Shown one piece after another: positions 15,817 to 23,019 of a stretch of 64,000 bases of DNA. Position 1 is the first letter of the stretch, and each line of letters begins with the position of its first letter. The notes beneath the pieces were generated by a model. That model searched no databases. It saw only the letters and a list, made by a program, of their open reading frames with translations, and had not been told where the DNA came from. This DNA is from an uncultured Eubacteriales bacterium (lineage in GTDB: Bacteria > Bacillota > Clostridia > Christensenellales > Aristaeellaceae): assembly GCA_902767565.1 (NCBI GenBank), contig CACXHY010000005.1, forward strand, positions 86,208 through 150,207, in the 5' to 3' direction. Made by a program: the position numbers and the translations under genes.

Positions 15817-17139
15817 ATGAAAAAGCTGATCCCGCTGATCGTGCTGGCCCTGCTGCTGACGACAGCCATCGCGCTGGCGGACGCCGATCCCACCGTTTCC
15901 TTCGCCGACAGATCCGGCAGGATCAACGGCAGGATGGATTATACGCTGGACCTGAGATCCGACAAAGCCTTCGCCGAGGAGACCTCGGTGACGGTGGTCT
16001 GCGCGGAGTACGGCGAGACCTATCGGGCCACCTTTGCCGCGGGCGCGTCCCGGGCGACCCTCACCGTTCCCACCCGCGAGACGGAAAAGCGGCAGAACGT
16101 GACATTCACCCTGCAAAGCGGCAGCGGTTATCAGGCGGACAAGGGCAAGCACACCCTGACCGTGTTTCCCCTGCCGAACGTCCGCTTCTCTTCCGGCTGC
16201 ATGATCGGATATGTGGGCAAGACCATGACGGTCACCGTTTCCTGCTCGAAAGGCAGCACCGTCATCGGCAGCAACGTGTTTGAGCTTCGGGACCAGACCG
16301 GCCGTCTGTACGTGAGAGGGGAGTGGAAGAACCTCGGCTCCCGTCTTTCATTCAAGTTTGAAGTCACGCCCGATATGGAAGGCGCCCGGTACTTCTCCGT
16401 GTGGTGGAACGGATTCCGCCTGACGGAGATCGGCACCGGCTACAGCTGCATCACCGACCTCAGCCGCAAGGTCATCCGCCAGGTGGATACGGACGAGCCT
16501 TACATCGCCATCACCATCGACTGCTGCTACTATGCCGCCAACACCGAGAAGATCCTCGATGTCCTGGATAAATACGGCATCAAGTGCACCTTCTTCATGA
16601 CCGGCTACTTCATCCGCACCTTCCCGGAATACGCGCAGATGATCCTCGACCGGGGCCACGAGATCGGCAATCACTCCACCAACCACCGCAAGATGACCCA
16701 GTGGAGCAACGACAGCCAGCGCCTGAGCCAGCTGCACACGCCCGTGACGGAGATCGAAGCGCTGCTGGGCGTTCGGGTGCGCCTGTACCGTCCGCCCTAC
16801 GGCGACCACAACGACCGTCTGACCGCCATGTCCCGCGCCGACGGCATGGAGGTCATCATGTGGACCATCGACAGCCACGACTGGGATGATGCATACCGCA
16901 ATACCCCCAATCGCGTGGTCGCCCGCGACAAGTATCAGGTGGGTCCGGGATGCATCATCCTCCATCATCTGGGCGGCTATCACACGGCCGAGATCCTGGA
17001 CGAGATCATTCCCTGGTACATCAATGAGATGGGCCTGCAGCCCGTGACCGTGACCGAACTCATGAGCCACGGCGGCCGCACCGTCCCCGATCTCCCCATC
17101 GAGGATACCCTGACGGAGATCCCCGAGGGGATGCGCTGA
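15817..17139 (+). CDS. Secreted polysaccharide deacetylase (NodB domain) with altered motif 1
   Basis: 440 residues with a signal peptide (MKKLIPLIVLALLLTTAIALA), an N-terminal beta-rich region of about 200 residues, and a NodB/CE4 domain from about residue 225. Motif 2 is HSTNH (H286, H290), motif 3 RPPYG, motif 5 ILHH. Motif 1, normally TFDDG, reads TIDCC: the catalytic-base Asp (D235) is kept but the metal-binding second Asp is Cys. The family removes N-acetyl groups from peptidoglycan or other glycans at the wall. A strong promoter precedes it, and the start follows GGGAGGAATCCCC. Confidence 0.9.
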   Translation: MKKLIPLIVLALLLTTAIALADADPTVSFADRSGRINGRMDYTLDLRSDKAFAEETSVTVVCAEYGETYRATFAAGASRATLTVPTRETEKRQNVTFTLQSGSGYQADKGKHTLTVFPLPNVRFSSGCMIGYVGKTMTVTVSCSKGSTVIGSNVFELRDQTGRLYVRGEWKNLGSRLSFKFEVTPDMEGARYFSVWWNGFRLTEIGTGYSCITDLSRKVIRQVDTDEPYIAITIDCCYYAANTEKILDVLDKYGIKCTFFMTGYFIRTFPEYAQMILDRGHEIGNHSTNHRKMTQWSNDSQRLSQLHTPVTEIEALLGVRVRLYRPPYGDHNDRLTAMSRADGMEVIMWTIDSHDWDDAYRNTPNRVVARDKYQVGPGCIILHHLGGYHTAEILDEIIPWYINEMGLQPVTVTELMSHGGRTVPDLPIEDTLTEIPEGMR

Positions 17140-17244
17140 TCCCGTCGCCGCAGAATTCACATTTCATTCATACACTGTCCAAATCTGCGGTGTAGCATTC
17201 AGGCTGAGCAGCGTGTATGCTGCGGTCGATTTGGAGGGATATGC

Positions 17245-18507
17245 ATGAAGAGATCAACGAAGATCCTGATCGTGGCCCTGGCGCTGGTGTGCGCCTTTGC
17301 CGGCGGCATCGTCGGGACCGCGCTGCAGGGCCGTGCCGCCGCGGAACAGGGTGCGGCCGCCGAAGCCGAGGCGCCCGCCGAAACGACCACGGTCGTGGTG
17401 ACGAGCCCCTTCACCCAGGCGATCCGCGAAGTGCGGGACAGCGTGGTGGGCGTCAACAACTATCAGGTGGTCAGCTACGGTTACGGCGGATGGGGCCGGG
17501 GCAGACAGTCCCAGGAGGTCAAGGCCGCCAGCGGGTCCGGCGTGGTGGTGGCGGAAGGCTATGTGCTGACCAACTACCATGTGGTACAGGGCGCATCCAC
17601 GGTAACGATCGCGGTCCAGAACAGTGAAAGCGTTCAGATGAGCGAATACGACTGCACGGTCGTGGTCTACGACGTGAACCTGGACCTGGCGGTGCTGCAC
17701 TGCCCGGACCTGGACCTGCGGCCGGTGACGCTGGGAGACAGCGATACCCTGCAGGTGGGCGACTGGGCGATCTGCATCGGCAACCCCGTCAGCGAGGAGT
17801 TTTACGGCACCGTGACGGTGGGCATCGTCTCCGCGCTTGACCGCACCGTGACCACGGGCTATGACCGCCGGGGCCGCAGCACCGGCACGAATGCCGCCAT
17901 GATCCAGGTGGATGCCGACATCAACAACGGGAATTCCGGCGGCGGCATGTTCTCCGTCACCGGTGAACTGATGGGCATCCCCACCATGAAATACACCGGA
18001 TCCTACTACTCTTCGACGGCCGTGGACGGCATCGGCCTGTGCATCCCCATCAACCAGGCCAAGCCCCTGATCGCGGAAGCCCTGAACGCCGACCGGACGG
18101 CCCCCGCCGCCAAGGGCACGGAAGAAGACGGGACGAATGCCGGCAGCCTTCAGGGCAAGCCCCGCCTGGGCGTGACCATCGGCGACCTGAACGACAACGC
18201 CTACGCGATCCGCGCGGGCCTCATCCCCGACGGCGCCATGGTCATGACGGTGGACGCGGGTTCGCCCGCAGCCGAGGCGGGGATCCTGCCGGGCGATATC
18301 ATCACCGAGGCCGACGGCACGAAGCTGACCTCCGTGACGCAGCTGCAGAGCATGATCGCGCAGCACGGCGCGGGGGATGAGATCCGGCTTCGGGTCTATC
18401 GTGCCACCGGCATGCTGGATGCTTACCAATACGGCGCGGAGATCCCGTCTGACGGGACATACATCGATGTGACCGTCACCCTGCGGGTGGTGGATGAAGA
18501 ACCCTGA
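17245..18507 (+). CDS. htrA: HtrA/DegP-like serine protease with PDZ domain
   Basis: 420 residues, start after GGAGGGATATGC. An N-terminal anchor (residues about 6-28) places the enzyme outside the membrane. It is followed by an Ala/Glu linker and a trypsin-like domain with His112 (TNYHVV), Asp147 (NLDLAVL) and Ser231 (NNGNSGGG, where most HtrAs have GNSGGP). A single PDZ domain from about residue 310 includes GSPAAEAGILPGDIITEADG. Degrades misfolded extracytoplasmic proteins. The gene stands 105 nt after the deacetylase. That gap shows a short CCGCAG/CTGCGG inverted repeat but no clear promoter. Confidence 0.93.
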   Translation: MKRSTKILIVALALVCAFAGGIVGTALQGRAAAEQGAAAEAEAPAETTTVVVTSPFTQAIREVRDSVVGVNNYQVVSYGYGGWGRGRQSQEVKAASGSGVVVAEGYVLTNYHVVQGASTVTIAVQNSESVQMSEYDCTVVVYDVNLDLAVLHCPDLDLRPVTLGDSDTLQVGDWAICIGNPVSEEFYGTVTVGIVSALDRTVTTGYDRRGRSTGTNAAMIQVDADINNGNSGGGMFSVTGELMGIPTMKYTGSYYSSTAVDGIGLCIPINQAKPLIAEALNADRTAPAAKGTEEDGTNAGSLQGKPRLGVTIGDLNDNAYAIRAGLIPDGAMVMTVDAGSPAAEAGILPGDIITEADGTKLTSVTQLQSMIAQHGAGDEIRLRVYRATGMLDAYQYGAEIPSDGTYIDVTVTLRVVDEEP

Positions 18508-18557
18508 CCCGCGCCGATCCGATGCTTGATCCTTCCGCCGCCGATGGCGCCGGAATC

Positions 18558-18602
18558 GCGGGAGAGATGCCGACAAGCCCGGCGTTTCTCCCGCTTCCTT
18601 TG
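18558..18602 (+). terminator. Terminator after htrA
   Basis: GCGGGAGA (18558-18565) pairs with TCTCCCGC (18587-18594). The inner arms (TGCCG/CGGCG) extend the stem, and TTCCTTTG follows. Confidence 0.65.
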
Positions 18603-18619
18603 ACCGGATGGAGGACCCG

Positions 18620-21007
18620 ATGAGCGACATCACCAGGGACAGACCTTCCCTGCAGCTGCCCGACAAGCTGCCCGACGACTATGTACAGACCCCCGAGAGC
18701 GGTCTCAGCGAGGCAGAGGCAGAGAACCGCCGGCTCGCCGGGCAGGGCAACGACGCGACGGTGGATCCTGGCAAGAGCGTGGCCCGGATCTTCGCCGACA
18801 ATCTGTTCACGCTGTTCAATCTGCTGAACGTTGCGCTGGCGCTGGCCCTGGCCCTGGTGGGGTCGTGGAAGAACATGACCTTCATGTTCGTGGTGATCTC
18901 GAACGCCGTCATTGCCACCTTCCAGGAACTGCGTGCGAAAAAGACCGTGCAGAAGCTGACCCTCATGAGCGAAAGCCCGGTGCGCGTCATCCGGGAGTGG
19001 ACGACCCGTGAGATCCCCGCGGCGCAGTGCGTGCGGGGAGATCTGGTGCGCCTGCGCGCGGGGGATCAGATCCCGGCGGATGCCGTCATGGTGGACGGTA
19101 CCTGCACGGCGGGGGAGGCCCTGCTGACGGGCGAGCAGAACGCGGTTCCCAAGAAACCCGGGGACTGGCTCTATTCCGGCAGCTACATCAACATGGGCAC
19201 ATGCATCGCCCAGCTGGTGAACGTGGGGGACGACAGCTACATCAACCGCCTGAGCAAGGCGGCCAAGGCCATCGTGCAGCCCAAATCGGAGCTGATGACG
19301 GATCTGCGGAAGCTGATCCGCGCCGTCACGATGGCCCTGATCCCGATCGGCATCCTGCTGCTGCTCAAGCAGACGCTGCTGCAGAGCCTGCCGCTGAAGC
19401 AGGCGGTCCCCTCCAGCGTGGCCGCCATGATCGGAATGATCCCCGAAGGCCTCATGCTGCTGACCAGCGTGGCGCTGATGGTGGGCGTGGTCAAGCTGGG
19501 CCGTCATCAGACGCTGGTACAGGAACTCTACGGCATCGAGACCCTGGCGCGGGTGGACACCCTGTGCCTGGACAAGACCGGCACCCTGACCACCGGCCGC
19601 ATGACCCTGGTGGAACTGGCGCCGTACGGAGACGTGACGGAAGAGGATCTCAGGTTCGAACTGGCTCGCTTCCTCGGCTCGGCGGATCTGGAGTCCGCCA
19701 CCCTGGCCGCGATCGCCCGGGGCGTCAAACCGGAACGCGACGGATGCGTCGCGCAGATCCCCTTCAGTTCGGAGCGAAAGTATTCCGCCTTCAGTTTTTC
19801 CGACGGAACCACCATCATGGCCGGCGCGCCGAGCTTCGTTCTCAGCGACGGCATGCCCGAAGACCTGGCCGCGGCCATCGGCGGATACGCCGAAAAGGGC
19901 CAGCGCGTGCTGCTCCTGGTCTCCTGCGACGGCACGATCCGGGACGAGACTGTCCCGCCCGTCTCCCGGATCCTCGGCCTCGCCGTGCTGGGCGACGAGC
20001 TTCGCCCCAACGCGGAGGAGACCCTGCGGTATTTCCGGGAAGAAGGCGTGACCATCAAGGTCATTTCGGGCGACGATCCCCGCACGGTGGCGACCCTTGC
20101 GGAGAAGGCCGGCATCCCGGACGCCCGGGCCCACACGGTGGACGTCTCACTGCTCAGCGATGAAGAGGTGAAGCGCGCCGCATCGGAGGTGACCGTGTTC
20201 GGCCGCGTGACGCCCTCCCGCAAGCAGCAGCTGGTGGAGGCGATGAAGCAGGCCGGCCATATCGTCGCCATGACGGGCGACGGCGTGAACGACATCCCCG
20301 CCATGAAGGTGGCGGATTGTTCCGTGGCCATGGCATCCGGTTCAGACGCGACCCGCCACACGGCGCAGATGATCCTGCTGGACAGCGACTTCACCAGCCT
20401 GCCGCGCGTGGTGGCGGAGGGGCGCAGAGTCATCAACAACATCACGCGTTCCGCGTCGCTCTTCATCGTCAAGACCATCTACTCCTTCGCCCTCAGCCTG
20501 CTGATGCTGGTGCTGCCCGCGGTCTATCCCTTCGAACCGCTGCAGCTCAGCCTGATCTCCGTGCTGACCGTGGGCATCCCATCCTTCCTGCTGACGCTTG
20601 AGCCGAACGCGGAGCGCGTTCACGAGCGCTTCCTGACGGGGGTGCTCCGGCGCGCCCTGCCCTGCGGCGCGGCTGTGACCGTCTGTGCCGCCGCGGCCGC
20701 CCTCATGGGCAACGCGTGGGGCACGGGCATCTCGCGCACCATCGCGACCCTGGCTACCGGCGCGGTGGGCATCTACATGCTGGTGACCGTCTGCATGCCG
20801 CTGAACATCCTGCGAGGAGCGATGATCGCCGCGCTGGGCACCGCCTTTGTGGGAGCCGTGCTGATCTTCCGGGACTTCCTGTCCCTGGTCCCGCTGGATC
20901 GTCCGAAGCTGCTCGTGCTCTTCGGCATGATCGCCGCGGCGTATCTCCTGGCCACCGTGCTGCGCATCGTGCTGGACCGTATCTGGCACACGAAGCCGGC
21001 CGCGTGA
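18620..21007 (+). CDS. P-type cation-transporting ATPase
   Basis: 795 residues from ATG 18620, which has GGAGG six bases upstream. ATG 18608 lacks a site. All catalytic motifs are present: LLTGEQN (E172) in the actuator domain, DKTGTLT with phosphorylated D318, KVISGDDPRT, and TGDGVNDIPAMK (D554). The membrane signature before the P-domain is MIPEGLMLLTSVAL, as in class II-like bacterial pumps. It is not the CPC motif of heavy-metal pumps. About ten helices are predicted, six of them C-terminal. No N-terminal metal-binding domain. The ion (Ca, Mg, Mn or other) cannot be assigned. Confidence 0.92.
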   Translation: MSDITRDRPSLQLPDKLPDDYVQTPESGLSEAEAENRRLAGQGNDATVDPGKSVARIFADNLFTLFNLLNVALALALALVGSWKNMTFMFVVISNAVIATFQELRAKKTVQKLTLMSESPVRVIREWTTREIPAAQCVRGDLVRLRAGDQIPADAVMVDGTCTAGEALLTGEQNAVPKKPGDWLYSGSYINMGTCIAQLVNVGDDSYINRLSKAAKAIVQPKSELMTDLRKLIRAVTMALIPIGILLLLKQTLLQSLPLKQAVPSSVAAMIGMIPEGLMLLTSVALMVGVVKLGRHQTLVQELYGIETLARVDTLCLDKTGTLTTGRMTLVELAPYGDVTEEDLRFELARFLGSADLESATLAAIARGVKPERDGCVAQIPFSSERKYSAFSFSDGTTIMAGAPSFVLSDGMPEDLAAAIGGYAEKGQRVLLLVSCDGTIRDETVPPVSRILGLAVLGDELRPNAEETLRYFREEGVTIKVISGDDPRTVATLAEKAGIPDARAHTVDVSLLSDEEVKRAASEVTVFGRVTPSRKQQLVEAMKQAGHIVAMTGDGVNDIPAMKVADCSVAMASGSDATRHTAQMILLDSDFTSLPRVVAEGRRVINNITRSASLFIVKTIYSFALSLLMLVLPAVYPFEPLQLSLISVLTVGIPSFLLTLEPNAERVHERFLTGVLRRALPCGAAVTVCAAAAALMGNAWGTGISRTIATLATGAVGIYMLVTVCMPLNILRGAMIAALGTAFVGAVLIFRDFLSLVPLDRPKLLVLFGMIAAAYLLATVLRIVLDRIWHTKPAA

Positions 21008-21035
21008 TGACGCCCGTCTCATGTGAAACAAAAGG

Positions 21036-21078
21036 CGCGAACGATCTTCCTTTCACCGGGAAATTGTTCGCGTTTTTT
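21036..21078 (+). terminator. Intrinsic terminator after the P-type ATPase
   Basis: CGCGAAC (21036-21042) pairs with GTTCGCG (21066-21072) and is followed by six T residues. Confidence 0.88.
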
Positions 21079-21101
21079 CATGGTTTTATCACAATTGATC
21101 A

Positions 21102-21129
21102 TTGCAATATGCGGACATTGTGCTATAAT
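21102..21129 (+). promoter_or_regulatory. Promoter for rnj and downstream genes
   Basis: TTGCAA (21102-21107), 16-nt spacer, TATAAT (21124-21129), extended -10 TGCTATAAT. The leader to the GTG start is about 125 nt. Leader 21130-21261 contains only a short CATCCGG/CCGGATG inverted repeat. Confidence 0.8.
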
Positions 21130-21261
21130 GAATCAAATAACGGCACTCAGATGTGTTTGTGTTGGAAATATGCGAGCACCTTTGAAGATAAACGCATCCG
21201 GAAGCACCCGGATGATGGATGCTTGTACCCTGCGGACGGCAACAGCGAAAGGAGGCTGACC

Positions 21262-22938
21262 GTGAAGGAACATCCGAAGAACGGCGCGGCGAGCAAGCTG
21301 CGCATCGTATCCCTCGGCGGCGTGGACGAGATCGGCAAGAACATGTATGTCTTCGAGTACGAGGACGACATCGTGGTGGTGGACTGCGGCAGCATCTTCC
21401 CCAAGGAAGACATGCTGGGTGTGGATCTGGTGATCCCCGATGTGAGCTACCTGGTGGAGAAACGCAAGAACGTGCGGGGCTATCTGCTGACCCACGGCCA
21501 TGAGGACCACATCGGCGCGACCCCCTACATCCTCCGTCAGGTGCCCGCGCCGCTCTACGGCACGCGGCTGACGCTGGCCCTGGTGGATCTCAAGCTCAAG
21601 GAGCACCGCATCGCGGGGGTGCCCATGAAGGCGGTGCGGCCGCGCGAAACGGTCCAGCTGGGCAAGTTCAGCTGCCAGTTCATCCATGTGAGCCACTCCA
21701 TCGCGGGCGCCTGCGCGATCGCCATCACCTGCCCGGCAGGCACCGTGATCTGTTCCGGCGACTTCAAGGTGGACTACACCCCCATCGACGGGGAGATCAT
21801 GGACCTGCAGACCCTGGCGGACTACGGAGAGAAGGGCGTCATGGCCCTGCTGTGCGAATCCACCAACGTGGAGCGCCCGGGCTATACCATGAGCGAACAG
21901 AAGGTGGGCAGCACCTTCGAGAAGCAGTTTGAGCAGGCGAAGGGCCGCGTGATCGTAGCCATGTTCGCCTCCAACATCCACCGCATGCAGATGATCATCG
22001 ACTGCGGCATCCGGTTCGGGCGAAGGGTCTGCTTCATCGGGCGCAGCATGGTGAATGTCAGCCATGTGGCCATCGAGATCGGAGAACTGCGCATCCCGGA
22101 AGGGTGGATGATCGAACAGGACGACCTGGACAACTACCCCGACGAGAACATCCTGGTGATGACCACCGGATCTCAGGGCGAGCCCATGGCCGGCCTGACC
22201 CGCATGGCCTACGCGGAACACCGCAAGCTGCAGATCCGCCCCAGCGATACCATCATCATCTCCGCGACCCCCATCCCCGGCAACGAGAAGTTCATCAGCC
22301 GGGTCATCAACCAGCTTTACCGCTGCGGCGCGCAGGTGGTGTACTCCGCCATGGCGGAGGTCCACGTCTCGGGCCACGCCTGCCAGGAAGAGCTGAAGCT
22401 GATGCATGCCCTGGTGCGCCCGAAGTACTTCATCCCGGTCCACGGTGAGTACCGCATGCTCTATCAGCACGCGGAGCTGGCGCTGAGCATGGGCATGGAC
22501 GGCCGCAATATCGTGCTGCCGGAGATCGGCCAGGTCATCGAGATGACGGAAGACAGCCTGGAACTGGGCGAGCAGATCCCCAGCGGCACGGTCCTGGTGG
22601 ACGGCCTGGGCGTGGGCGACGTGGGCAATGTGGTGCTCCGCGACCGCAAGCACCTCTCCGAGGACGGCCTGATCATCACCGTCATGGCCATCAACCGCGA
22701 CGAGGCGAAGCTGGTCAGCGGCCCGGACATCATCAGCCGCGGCTTCATCTATGTCCGGGAGAACGAGGACATCATCGACAATACGCGGGAACTGGTCCGG
22801 GAGATCCTGGCGGGCAACGATCTGTCCGGCGAGAACTGGCCGGACCTCAAGAACCAGATCAAGGACGAGGTGCATCGCTTCATCTTCGAGAAGATCAAGC
22901 GCAATCCCATGATCCTGCCCATCATCCTCGACGTATGA
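21262..22938 (+). CDS. rnj: Ribonuclease J
   Basis: 558 residues, normal RNase J length, from a GTG at 21262 preceded by AAAGGAGG. Longer in-frame starts would add a non-homologous tail. The MBL motif is LTHGHEDHIG. The beta-CASP region includes MTTGSQGEPMAGL and IIISATPIPGNE, and the C-terminal part has VHGEYRML and SRGFIYVRE. It combines 5'-exonuclease and endonuclease activity in mRNA decay and RNA maturation. It heads an operon with the deaminase-like protein 81 nt downstream. Confidence 0.96.
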   Translation: MKEHPKNGAASKLRIVSLGGVDEIGKNMYVFEYEDDIVVVDCGSIFPKEDMLGVDLVIPDVSYLVEKRKNVRGYLLTHGHEDHIGATPYILRQVPAPLYGTRLTLALVDLKLKEHRIAGVPMKAVRPRETVQLGKFSCQFIHVSHSIAGACAIAITCPAGTVICSGDFKVDYTPIDGEIMDLQTLADYGEKGVMALLCESTNVERPGYTMSEQKVGSTFEKQFEQAKGRVIVAMFASNIHRMQMIIDCGIRFGRRVCFIGRSMVNVSHVAIEIGELRIPEGWMIEQDDLDNYPDENILVMTTGSQGEPMAGLTRMAYAEHRKLQIRPSDTIIISATPIPGNEKFISRVINQLYRCGAQVVYSAMAEVHVSGHACQEELKLMHALVRPKYFIPVHGEYRMLYQHAELALSMGMDGRNIVLPEIGQVIEMTEDSLELGEQIPSGTVLVDGLGVGDVGNVVLRDRKHLSEDGLIITVMAINRDEAKLVSGPDIISRGFIYVRENEDIIDNTRELVREILAGNDLSGENWPDLKNQIKDEVHRFIFEKIKRNPMILPIILDV

Positions 22939-22959
22939 GAAACTGAAAAACTTCGGATG

Positions 22960-22994
22960 CGGCGCGGCGCGGCAATGCGGCGAAGCGCCGTTTT
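22960..22994 (+). terminator. Possible attenuator between rnj and the deaminase-like gene
   Basis: CGGCGC (22960-22965) can pair with GCGCCG (22985-22990) and is followed by four T residues. The stem is short and the T-tract poor, so partial read-through is more likely than full termination. Confidence 0.35.
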
Positions 22995-23019
22995 CCGCTA
23001 AGAAGAAAGGGGGGCGTCG

